Source of the DNA: Aphelocoma coerulescens
Lineage: Eukaryota > Chordata > Aves > Passeriformes > Corvidae
Assembly (NCBI RefSeq): GCF_041296385.1
Contig: NC_091023.1
Location: 5,952,924 to 6,016,923, forward strand
Direction of reading: 5' to 3'
DNA length: 64,000 nt
Positions 42,101 through 53,800 of the stretch are shown here, in pieces. A model generated the notes under the pieces. The model saw nothing but the letters and a program-made list of their open reading frames with translations. It was not told the origin of the DNA and did no database searches. The translations under genes and the position numbers were made by a program. How positions within the stretch are numbered: the first letter of the stretch is position 1; each line of letters begins with the position of its first letter.

Positions 42101-43194
42101 CTGGTCCAGCAGGAAACCCATCCCACAGATCATGGGTGCCTGTCAGAAGCAGCAGTGCCACTGTGGGGGCAAGATGGCCAAGCCTCACTGAAGGCCCAAA
42201 CTGAAGCAACTCAGATATGTCCTGTGTATCAGCAGAGGTGCACACCTGTAGTTGGTGGGACTGGTCAGATTCTAGCCATTTCTGACCCAACAGAAATCTT
42301 CCTTACCTCTTACTCTGTTTCCAACACCCAACCCCACACACAACCTGCTGGAGTTGGGCTGCAAGTCCCTGCTGGCCCTACACAAGCAATGGGAACACCT
42401 CACTGGGATTAGGCTCCAGGGAGTGTGGGCAGTGTTTGTTACCCCACCTGCTGATACACCTGCCTGAAGTGCCAGCAACCACACACATACCTCTCCTCCT
42501 GCTCCTCTCTCTGCATTTTAGTTGAGAATAATTTACTTTCACTTTGAAAACATCAGAAATGATGCATAAATACAGAGTTTGTACAGCAATAAAGTAAACT
42601 GAACACATGAAAAAGGAGACCAGCTTTAAAACACAAAGACAGAAAAGGAAATAAACAAAGAGGAAAATGATAAGGAAGGTTAAACCAAGTTGGTGTGTGT
42701 GTAGCTGGCACCACGAGGCAGTCAGGGCTCCTACCAGGAGAAAGACAATTAGATTGAGCAGATGAAAGCAATGATGATGATTGCTGGTGCTGCAGACCAG
42801 GACTGGCCTGCATTACGTTAAGTAAGCTGGATGCAAGCCAGCATCATTGAACAAATGGCATGGCACATTCCCCAGGAATCTGAGGAGAGATTACCAATAT
42901 CTTAAAGGTGACCTTTCACACTTGCTATCCCAGCAAATCAGGCAATTCTCTTGGCTGTAATGGACGAGATCAGCAGAGGCCACTCTCCTTAAGTTATGCA
43001 CTCCTCATACAAATAGGATTTTTATTTTTAGATTTAATATCAATTGACTGCACCTCATTTGAGCAAAGTATCCTAAGTGCTTTATTGGTTTATTTCACCC
43101 CTTCCCCATTTTAAAGAAAACATAATCTAACTTTCCATTATTCATTATCATTCAGGCAGGCAACAAGAGAAAAAAAGAACCCTAATTTTTAGCC

Positions 43195-43400
43195 ATATTG
43201 TCTATTAAAAATGTAAAATGTTTCCTAAAAGGGCAGGCACATTAATTAAGGCTGCCTCGGGACAAATGAAGATTACTAGGAGTGCTCTGTTTTCCTGGAT
43301 GAGTTTTCCATTATAATTGAATGAAACCAATTACTGCATTTGTAATGGAAACTGTACCTAAGTTGAACATTTCCACTTTTGCAGAAGCTGGAGAGTACAC
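43195..43400. promoter_or_regulatory. Candidate conserved element with homeodomain cores
   Basis: TTAATTAA at 43242-43249 and TATAATTGA near 43312 are followed by an imperfect inverted pair (CCAATTAC ... GTAATGG) near 43327-43348. Clusters like this are common in vertebrate developmental enhancers. Conservation cannot be tested here. Confidence 0.22.
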
Positions 43401-44094
43401 TGCATGAGCAAAAAAAGGTCTCCAAACAGGAAAGGAAAGGAAAAGAGAAGATATCTTTCCTGGGGAAAAGAAAGAATCCCATAAGTAAAACCAACAATAA
43501 ACACATTGGGTACAAATCAAATGGCCCCAGGGTAATCGAGAACCACAGCCTGCATTTCCAGAACCAATCTCCAGCCAGAAATCCTGAACCTGGGGATTGA
43601 ACTCCTTTCCACTTCTTCAGAGAAGAAAATACAGCTTAATTAGGCTCAATTTTCTAAGTAATGGTTATCCCTCTGTAACTATCAGGAAAATTTTAAACCA
43701 GTATCAGATGAATGCTTGTTCAAATGGTGAAACATGCTCTGTCTTCCAAATATAATCTTACTCTACAGACAACTGAAAGGATCGAGGGTAACACACACTG
43801 AAGCATAGTTTTTATTTTCAAACAGAAAACATTCTTTGCCATTCTACTGAGCAGTCCCTAGAACAATACACAACCTTCTTCTGCACATGGAGATTCTGCC
43901 AATGAGAGAAAGCAAAGATAACTTCAGGGAAAAAAGAATTAATGGAGTTTCAAACACAACAGCATTTTCTAAACTTATTCCAAATGGAAGAAGGAAGCTG
44001 TTTAAAGGTATTGCCAGGGAACTAAGAAGTCCCCAAATAAAATTACTTGAATAATCTTTAAAGAGAATCCTGAGCATGAAAGACACTGTAGAGA

Positions 44095-44290
44095 GAATTC
44101 TATTTCCAAATCACCTAAAAGCAATACACTCATTGAGTTCATCCATAATTATCCAGTATTCACCTGGATCATGAATTTTACCCCTCAGTAAGCTAAGGAA
44201 GTGCACGTTAATTATGAGGCTGATAAATGCAATGCGGAGTTATGTTTTAACATTTTTGTCTGTGTAATCAGCAATGAAGCTCTACAATGA
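44095..44290. promoter_or_regulatory. Candidate conserved element with paired TAATTA sites
   Basis: TAATTA occurs at 44146-44151 and at 44209-44214 (within CGTTAATTATGAGG), with AT-rich flanks. No transposon signature or open frame explains the block. It is 1.5 kb downstream (in gene orientation) of exon 3. Confidence 0.22.
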
Positions 44291-45818
44291 CTTTAGAGAT
44301 ATCCATCTATAGTCAGATAAAATCAATATACAGCAGTAGTGTACTTTGATTTCTGGTTCCCTTCTAGACTCATATAAAAACAATCTCTGCGCAAAAACAG
44401 GGGCAGATGCAGGGGCACTGTTCATGACACGTTCTAAGTTTAACATTGCTCTACGGGGTACATTGTGACACCACCAACTAGACTTTAGCACAATGCAGAC
44501 CTGCAGCACACACAGGCTCCAGTGCCCACTACCCACTGCTCAAGAACCTGGACATATTTCCTAGAGATTTTTCATGTTTATCTTTGGATGTCAGATAAGC
44601 TAGCAAGTTTGTCATTCATGAAAAGGAAAGGAAAACAGAGGCAATACGAACTGAGTTTTAACTAAACATACCAAGTGAAATTCTATCAGATTACAACAAG
44701 TGGTTGAGGTTTTTTTATACGGACTAAGTCTTGCTCAGTCAGGTGTTCTACAGTGAAGGGAGCTGCAATATTAGGGATTTTGGAAGGCTGCACACACAGA
44801 AGCATTTTTCTCCTATTAAAAAAACATCCTTCATTTAGAATAGACTCTGACACAGCTTCTTTCTGTGGACCCTCCAGACTACTTTTGCTCTTACAGAATG
44901 TGGTGATCAAAGTTCTACACAGAAATTACATATTTAAATTTGTGCATTTCCGTCTCATTTGTTCTCTCCAAGAATTCCCTTACTTTCAAGACAGGTAGAT
45001 CTATCTGCATTTTTTAAATTAGTCTTTATACCCTACTTAAGGCCACATTGCTACATTTTTTTCCACTGACAGTTGTGTTAACTTTATACAGATGTAGTCA
45101 GCTGCATCATTAGTCATTTCAGTAATTGCTAGTCTAATCTTCAACACCTTGAGAGAACACCTGCCAGTCATATGCTGCTATTATTTATGTGACAGTTCTA
45201 CCACCCTAGTTCTTTCCCCCTTAATTTACACCACTCACAAAGCCGTTTCCACTCCAAGTGTATTTTTATCCTTTACTTATGTAAATGCTGCCAAATAAGT
45301 TTGAATTTTTTCATGCTCCTTTCCCAACTTCTGTATGATAGGTGTACTTATTACAGAACTGTACTACCCTTCCTGATGTCTCAGTCAGCACAAAAATAAA
45401 GGGACTGTAAAATTGTGGAAGTCAATTCCTTTGCCCTTATTTAAAAGCTCACTCTTCTAACCCCTTATACCAAATCCCGTAGAATGTCCCCACACACTAC
45501 AATTACATGCCAGGGTAACACTTGATTGATATCCAGTATCAAAGACCCCAAATTTTTGTTTAGAAAACTGTGCAGACAAGGCAGAGCTCTCTGCTGTGCA
45601 GGGTTCCTTCTAAAGAAACAAATCCCCCCAACCCTTTCATTTCAAAGCAGACTGTTGAACCCCATCATAATTCTCTGTAAAGTTTGCATGGATTATTAAA
45701 CACGGATCTAGTGAAAGACTAAAAACTGATGCAAAGACAACACCAACTTGTTTAAATGTTTATCCCCCAAATGAGGAAACTGATAAATAGGAGTAGCAAA
45801 CAATTAGAGAGCACTTAC

Positions 45819-46513
45819 TGTAGCAGAGAGCTGTGGTCCATTCAGCTGTGCGTGCAGGATGGCCTCATTGATGGAGTTCCAGATCCCCGACAGAGCAATT
45901 TCCAGATCGTGTGAGGCAGCCATTTCATTAGTCAGATATTCCAGCGTGGAGATAAACTCCCTCCATTGTGCATCCAGTTCAGACACGCTGGCCAGGCAGC
46001 CCCTCATTACATTGAGACAATATCCCACACAGGGCCTGATGAGCGTCAGGCCCTGGCAGTGTGGGCAGTACTGCATCTTCACCAGGGCTCTGCTGCACTC
46101 CTTCGTCAGAGCGGCGTGTTCAGTAGTATTTATCACTTCAATGCCCAGGCTCAGGGCCCGGCTCAGCATCCTACTGGCCCAAAGAGATTTTGACAGCTCT
46201 GTAACCATGTTTTTAGAATAGTGTCCAAAAGGATTTATGTCTTGCCTTGTAAGCCGCAGACACTCTGTATAGTCCTCTGACAGATCTGTAATTCCTGGGT
46301 TTATTAGCCGGCTATACACCAGAGGAAAGAGACTGTCAAAGAACCGCAGTACTGCACTTTCCACTGTGGTCTCTGCGCCCAGAATGTAGAGAGAGATGTC
46401 TGTAAAAAGCTCCTTAACAGGCTCTGCTGCTTCTTTTGCCATAGGTCTGTAAGCTGTCTCAAACAGGGAACTTGTGCGGTTTTCAGCAAAGCGAAGCAAA
46501 GACTCAAAGGCCT
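45819..46513 (-). CDS. GPC5: Glypican-5 exon 3 (core cysteine-rich domain)
   Basis: This exon encodes 231 full codons of the extracellular core of glypican-5, a cell-surface heparan sulfate proteoglycan that modulates growth-factor and Hedgehog signalling. Counting Ala at 46511-46509 as residue 1, cysteines fall at 84, 139, 149, 152, 161, 165 and 172. They include the glypican signature CPHCQGL and the PC-x-GYC-x5-GC pattern. Two N-glycosylation sequons are present, NRT at 11 and NTT at 128 within GIEVINTTEH. CPHCQGL and CLNVMRGCL match GPC5 as I recall it, rather than GPC3 (CSYCQGLMM). The 3' splice site follows a long pyrimidine tract. The sequence there reads AGAG, so the exon begins at 46513 (completing a split Glu codon, favoured) or at 46511. 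The donor is ACA|GTAAGT, with GT at 45818-45817, ending in phase 0. The frame is open throughout with no damage. The assignment to the glypican family is secure and the paralogue is very likely. Confidence 0.96.
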
Positions 46514-48999
46514 CTAAAAAAGGGGCAGGGGAGAGAAAGAACTAGAGGTTAATGGCAGGCACCTGACATCTCAGTCACAGGAATAACATTGTCCTGAACA
46601 GGAACATCAGTAGTTACATGAAATCTGCAATATGAATGCAATAATAGATAATAAAGCTTTCAGCAGTAATGTGATTAAAGAGACCCTGAAGTATTGCTTG
46701 TGCATAATAAAGGCAACACATAACACACAACAATTTTTCTTAAAAAAAGGTGACTGTGTTCTCCCTAGCCAGACCCTGATCCACACTTGACAGTCCACGA
46801 AGGACTCGCACAGATTCCAGGCTAGGGCTGGAGCGCTGGCCAGTGCTGCGTAAGATGGTTTTTAGAACTCACACTTTATTTGGGCAGTTCACCTGGTTAC
46901 ACTTCCAAAGCATCCCTCAGCTCAATTGTGAGGTAACCGAATACAAACAGAAGCTGAAGCTTTTGTTTCACAGTGCTTGAGTAGGTGGCTGAGAGGCACT
47001 TCTCGCAAAGTACAACTCCAAGATCAAAGAAAAGATGCTGGGTGAATAAATTCTCTCCCCATTAACACTGCCCATGTCTGGGCACCAACTGGTGGTTGGG
47101 GAGGACTTGACATCATGTCCACTATGACCCAAAAACCAAAGTGAAACAAACAAATCGGAAAAACATTATCTCCTTTAACTACAGCATTTTTGAGTGGCCT
47201 AAGAAAAAATAATGTTTAAGGAATTCCACAGTTAACACATTTCAAATGGCACATGGCAAGTATTATACACTCAAACAACTGATTGGGGTGCTAGAATTCA
47301 TGGACAGGACAAGGAAGGGATCAGTTTCCCAGACTATTTTTAATGACACAGAAGACAGTAATCCACACCATTCCCACTGCTTTCTTTGGAAGCTCTCCAA
47401 CAAAAAGCCTCTGACATAAATCATCCTTGCACTCCTCTGGGTAGCAAGTAGTTCCAGTCAAGGCAGGAGACCTGTCACTCCGTACCTCCTGAGGACTGGC
47501 CAGATAATGGGGTTTTGGTCTAATCCTACTCTCCATTCATCACAACATCACCATGTGATTCACTGCTCTGCAGCACAGCCCAAAGTCGCTCAGAGATCAG
47601 CCCCACAAAGGAGCAGACACAATACAGAACTCAAGATTAGCACACACTGGCAAAGTTCTGCAGCAAAGCCTTCCATGCCTGCACCGTGCCTTCCCTGTGA
47701 CAGCTCCCTGGGCAACTGACTTGCCTGTTATGATAAGCATTACAATCCCTTTTACCACAAAGTGTGCTTTAACTAAACAGATAATACAGCATATCTCATT
47801 GTACATTAAATCATCAGTATTTTGCACACACACGCTGCATCCTTCTGCCAGAAAAATCACTTCAGCACTCCCACTGGTATTACAGCAACTAATACTTTGG
47901 AAGTGCTTATAAAATCCTAGAAATTAAGAAACCAGATACACTTCAGTTGAAAAAGATGACAGTACATTCTTGGCAGAGAAACACCTTGCCAAGTTTCAGA
48001 CTGAAGCAGACTTTCAGAGCTGACGACAATTCTGAAAATTGGATCCAGGATAGAAATCTTGACACAACCTAAACAGTAGTGCAGTTTGTTGTGGGCTACT
48101 GCATACTATTAAAAGGGTTTTTTGTTTGCCACATCACCCCTATGTGCTTATCTTTATTTCTAAAGGAAACCAAAACATCACTTTTATCATACTAAAAAAC
48201 TCAATAGAAATATTACAAAACATAAAAACAGATGTTTAAGTTTCCTCCCTATGCATGCTCCCTTACAGATATTCATCTTATCATTAAATTATGGGAGCAG
48301 GGACTGTTGTCTACAATGCCATCAATCTTACACTCTTCCTTTACCTTCCATATCCATAAAGGCAGAACTGCAGGCATTGCTCTCCTTACCTGAAAACTAA
48401 ATGAAATTCATTCCTGAATGTGCTAGTGCCCTTTTTTTCTGAGGAAAAAAAAGCCCCAGTGAAACAAAAGAGCAAAACATCCACTGACAACATATACCCC
48501 CAAAAAAGAGATTTCAGCAGATTCCTGGGATACTAGGTTAGAAAATCATGTAGCATTTTATTTTCAAATCTCTTAACTGTGAAAATTCTGCATACTATTA
48601 AATAAAACTGTGCATTATTCTGAGACAAGTGTGAAATCATGATATGTAATAATGACATTTATTTTTCATTGCATAAGGGAAAAACTGTAATGGCTTATAG
48701 CTTCATTCCTCCTGCAAAAAGAGCCCTGACATCAAAAACATGGCACAAAAATATTGCTGGTGATTATAGATGTGTTGCAAACCCCTGTAAGGTATCATGT
48801 GCTTCCTTATCACCACTGGTCAGACACAAAAAGTGACTCATGCCTGCAGTCAATTACATTTCAGAAGGAAATATGTAGGTGCTTTTTTATTGCTAAGGCA
48901 TTAAGAGATGTTTGAGACAATCAAATTACTGTTCTTAGACCTTTAAATCAGAAATAACGGGGCTTCATGCAGTCAAATGATGTGGCAACAATGGAAAGC

Positions 49000-49100
49000 T
49001 TGAGTTGTGGCTCTGCAGAGCAGGAGCTGCTGAAGTGATTAATTAGGTGCCTTTTAGTGCACTTTGTGTGGTACTTTGTACAAAGTTTCTAAACCCCAAG
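49000..49100. promoter_or_regulatory. Candidate element: SOX/TCF-like palindrome plus TTAATTA
   Basis: ACTTTGTACAAAGT at 49073-49086 is a perfect 14-bp palindrome made of two opposed CTTTGT/ACAAAG cores. A third ACTTTGT lies at 49061-49067 and TTAATTA at 49039-49045. CTTTGT-type cores are bound by SOX and TCF/LEF proteins; occupancy is inferred. Confidence 0.28.
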
Positions 49101-49490
49101 GAAGGTTTACCACTATCTGCAAGACCAGATTTCTCATTTATGCTGTCAAATACAGCAAACTTCAGACAGTTATGAACTCACAAAAAGCTGAATTCTAAGC
49201 CTAAAGATACACTGGGAGAATTATTTGATCATCTTTCACTGCCTTTGGCTTCAACAAAACCCTACCAGCAGCATAGAAATATATTGCAAATATATCAATT
49301 CTGAACAGAAATAAGCCTTAACTGAAATAATCCAACATTTGATGAAGAAATCAAATTCGGAGGTTTTTCGTCTTCCACTCATATTAAAACAAATAGGAAG
49401 GTGGAGAACAAGGTTTGTTCCCATGTTGCTGAGAAGCCCCTTTTTGATTTAAGACTACAGGAAAAGTGAAACACCAGTTAGTTTTGAATT

Positions 49491-50804
49491 TTGAACACAC
49501 AGAGTGGTGACTACTTAATGAAAGTCAGGCAGCATCACCTTCCACAGGGAGAATTTTGTTCAAACCGTTCATCATGTGCTCAGCAAACACTTGACTCCAG
49601 CACTGATGTGCCTGGACACTCAAACACAGCTGATCAAACACAGCTCACCTCTGGAAACGTCCCATCTCAACTGCCAGGGTTATGGAATGAGCTCCTGGAG
49701 ACAAGCCCAGTTCTGATGAGATGCCACGCTGGGTTTGCTGCTCCAGTGGCAGCACCGAGCCTGCCGGGCCAAGCAGCCAACCTGGTCCACATGCTGGGCC
49801 TCCAGCCTCCTCCCCAGCCCTCACGTGCACTAGGACTGGATTATGCTCAGTCTGACACACACAGATGGACAAACATTGCTTTGCATGTACAGCATTCGTG
49901 CTTATTCATCCCGAGCACGCCACAGCCTGGTTTGGAGCACAGGCTCCCTTCTGACAGAAATACATCCACCCTGACATGGAGGAGGTTTCCCTTCTCCTCA
50001 GCCAAGCAGCTACACCTCCTATACCTCATGCAACAAGCAAAACAAAGGATTCCTGACTTATCTCAACCAGCTTCTGCACTGTAACACTACTGACTCCTTC
50101 AGTGGGATTTAATCCTGATTTAAACCCACTGCATATCACAAAATGCTGCAAGAATGGAAGTGTTTCTGCTAAAGAATAGTACTACAGGGAGAAACAGATG
50201 TAGGACGAAGGTGTCAACCTGCTCAATGCTGGTGTACCAGCATTTTCCAAATATCTCCTCTATTTTTCCACCACCTGGGGATCTATTTGCAGAAAAACAG
50301 GTAGGTATTAAGTTTCTCATGTCACATAAACACTGCATTCACCAACTTGCACAACCTCCCTTCAGCAGGAATAGCTGCTTGATTTTTTTAAACTGCTGTC
50401 ACCTCTATTTTAGTCCAACCAAGTGCAACAGCTCTCCAAGTTTGTCTCCAGGCCACCACCTTTTCTCCTGCAGCCTTATCCTCCAGACAAGAACCAAAGA
50501 TGCAGAAGTACCACACATCAATTTGCCACTCTGCCACAAAAATCTTTCTGAGTGTGTTTATTTTGTCAGGCTCCGAGACAAACAGCAACATCAGCTCAAG
50601 GAAATACGTGAGCAGAGGATTCAGCAAAGGGCACAGAGCTGGTGCATACGTGGTGGTGTGAGAACCTGCATTCAGGGCTGCCTTCATCTCATAAGCCCCA
50701 GATTTCTTACAGTGCAGGGAAGGCAGCAGATGCGGTCTGAGGGAACGCACACGGATAGGAGTTTTCCAAGAAAATCTGGACTGACATATGATAGCCATGC
50801 TTAG
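49491..50804 (+). other. GC-richer segment with long open frame, no recognised protein
   Basis: One plus-strand frame is open from 49491 to 50081 and, after three stops between 50082 and 50153, again from 50154 to 50804; a long minus-strand frame also overlaps at 50388-50915. The conceptual products are rich in Ser, Pro, Gln and His and show no domain I recognise. The first frame has no ATG at its start. This may be only a low-stop GC-rich stretch; a decayed retrocopy is a second possibility. Confidence 0.25.
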
Positions 50805-53800
50805 AGTAGGTTCATTTGCTTTCCTCACTCCTACAAGACCCTCACATGCTATTGAGATTCTTATTCTGTAAGCAGCTGTGGGGTTCAGATGGAGAGCATT
50901 AGGCAAGTTAAGCAACCTCCAACTTGCTGGATTATGAATCAGCCCAAACCTACATTCTTCTCTTTCCAGAGGTCCAATTCAGGAATATTAGCATGGAAAC
51001 AATTTCACCAAAATGAAGTCAACCTAAACACCAAATACCTCTGCTCACAGAGGATTATTTCTGCCCCAGAGTAGCTGAGGCTCAGATACTAATGCCTGAA
51101 CTCCCATGTCTTCAAAAACCAGAGTCCCAAAACCCAGTGCAAACCATGACATGCCTGTGTGAAAGGGAGGTTACTGCCACTGTCACCAGACTTGTGTGTG
51201 CCACTGCAAGCTGGCAGCTCTTGCCCACAGAACTGACCATGTAAGACCACTGGGCTAATGCAGCAGCTCTCCACTACATCAGTGACTCCTTGGACTCTGC
51301 AGTTACTGACTGCCTGCTGGACTTCTTTTAAAAATCCACAAACTCCTCAGAAAAAGAAAAAAGGAAACCATTCTATTATAAACATTACAAAAAGATTTTA
51401 ACAATGCTCAAAACCCAAAACTATCTATACAGAATCTATACAAAAATAACATCTGTGTACATTTTAGATTTTGACTGTAACCATGAAAGAAGAATGACAA
51501 ATTTAAGTAGCTCCATTATTTGTTTGGTCTCTTAGGACCACACTAATATTGGCTCCTTTCCTTTCAACATCTTGCATTTATTATAGAGTTACAGAATGAA
51601 TGAAAGCTAGACTTGGTTGAACAATGGCTTCCTTCTCATGCTTTCATGTCCATTAAGATTTCTGCATCTTTATGGCTTGCCAAAATAGAGGACAACATAT
51701 TAATATTTTGCAGCAGTAGAATTTAAGTACAGACTGTTTGCAATGTAATACAGAGAGAACAATGCACAAAGCAGAAAAATCGCACCCAGACACGACACAT
51801 AAATGATAAAATTTATCGCTCTGCTTTTTGGGTGTACAACGATCTCAAAACATGTTTAAAAGATTATGAACAAAGAGTGCTTAAAAAGCATCATTAAACA
51901 AGATGAACAAGTGGTTGGGTTTGTTTAGTTTTTTTTTTTCAAATTACTTTAAAAAAGGATGTACGTGCAAAGGAAACTATATCATGTTTGCAAAGACAGA
52001 ACCCAAAATCCATTCATTCATTCAACTGCTTTTGCAAACAACTTCATGTAACTTTCAGCTTCATTTCAATTCTGTGACATTTTGCTAGGAGCAAAATTTC
52101 CAAGCATTTGAAGTTTTCTTCTTATCTTCCTCATTTACCCCTCTGCAGAACACAGGCCCAAAGCTCTTTATTAATACCCTAGCTTCCCATCTGCCTTACT
52201 GGTTTTAGAATGGCAGTCTTCCTATACACAAGCACAGTGGCTCTTGATGAAGCTGATGAGAAATAACATGTTAATAAACATGTCTAATGAGACAACAGTG
52301 TCCACCACATCCTGACTGACACATCATCAACACTTGCAAGAAACATTGCAACCTTGCTCCAAAACCATTTTGGGCCAGAGAAACCCTGAAAGTGCTCAGA
52401 ATCCGGGCCAAGCAGAAGCATCTCCTGTTTCCTACTCATCTCCTGTAGCTGCTCTTAACAAGACAGGGGCCAAAACAGTTTCAGAAGTAAGAAAGCAAAG
52501 TCAGTTTCGGAAGAGGGGAGAAAAGGAAGTTTGAATTTGCTCACCTTGACAGTCTTTAGAGTTCATCAGTCCTTCAGAATATAGACCAGATGGGGAAAAA
52601 AGAGCCTTCCATTACTGTGTATAGGGGCAAGGTCTTCATTTAACTCCCCATGAGCTTGTCTACATTGACAACATCAGATAAATATCCCGTTGTGTACCTG
52701 TTGATAGAAACTTCTGCCCAAGCTGGAAAGAAGTCTGTGCCTCCTTCTCTGTTTATACCCAACAGCTACAGACACTGCTGATTAACCAAAAATCAACAAG
52801 TAGAATTATTTACAGGCTTCTACTACCTCCTTTAATCCACTGCTCAATTCTAAATGTAATCCAATACTGTTTTTAACTTTAAAAAACTTATGAAAAGTTG
52901 TTAGGGCTTTAAAAAGTTCTAGAAGTGAGACTTTGGGAGCATAAAAACACTTTCCTTCCTGGCCTTTCCTCCAGTGCTGAGAGCTGCAACCGTGGTTTGC
53001 CACAGGAAACAATGGACATGAGAAAGCCTCATGCAATGTGAATGTCAGAGCAGCTGACCCACTGCTGGAATTTGGGAATGTGGGCAAAACCATGACACTT
53101 GGGAAAACCCATTTCCAAATGTTCTGTTGGAAGACTGACTTCCAAGAGCAGCAACAGAAAACACACCACTGAAGGACCATCTGAAAACTGCTGTCTTGGG
53201 ATGAAGATTAGTCTTGCTTGTTTTATAAGCACAAGTCTATTCTGGCAGCCTTGGCACAGTGTTGCAGTTATATAGGAAACAACCACCCCCCTCAGACTGC
53301 TGCCCCAGCCAGCAAACCCACACCCTTTGCTCAATCACACAGTCTTACAGGACACTTCCTTATTTTACTATTTCTTCTTCTACTTTTTTTTGTAAGTTTA
53401 AGCAGTTTCTTTGTTATACATTCTTGTACAGGGAGAAAAGGGGTGAATATGCAGCTCATTTTGGTGACACTGATGTACACTAACTTTGGGTTATTGTAGT
53501 ATTTGATTCTATTGACAATAGAAATAACACCAGGTTTAAAATAGGCCGACTGCTTCAGAGGCTGGGGAGGCAAGGGGAAAACAGGCAGTAGATGCACAAG
53601 CCCAGGAGATGCCTTAATAACAACAGAATGAGCCAGCAATAAATACAATCTTTTGTTCTGCTCTGGTCAGTTTGCCATGAAATCACAGATAATGGTTTCT
53701 GTAGACTGTGCTGGGGAATATATCCAAATTACTGGAAGTGGAAACCAGAGTGCACATATTCTTCAGACTTAATGACCTTGGCTTCATAACTTACAAACCA

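Larger units (their letters stand above)
12858..45818 (-). other. GPC5: GPC5 intron 3
   Basis: This intron of about 33 kb separates exon 3 from exon 4. Its donor is GTAAGT and its acceptor is pyrimidine-rich, ending TTACAG. Recognised contents are a MIR-like SINE (23.4 kb), a CR1 3' end (22.6 kb), A15 and A21 tracts (30.25 and 31.8 kb), paired nuclear-receptor-like half-sites (28.1 kb) and motif-dense stretches near 38.9-39.1, 43.2-43.4 and 44.1-44.3 kb. GC-richer patches at 18.6-18.9, 24.1-24.3, 30.3-30.8 and 42.0-42.5 kb contain only short overlapping open frames on both strands and no recognisable product. I see nothing identifiable in the remaining sequence. Confidence 0.88.

Noticed and set aside
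45859..46221. 120-residue plus-strand open frame
   Set aside because: It is the antisense shadow of GPC5 exon 3.
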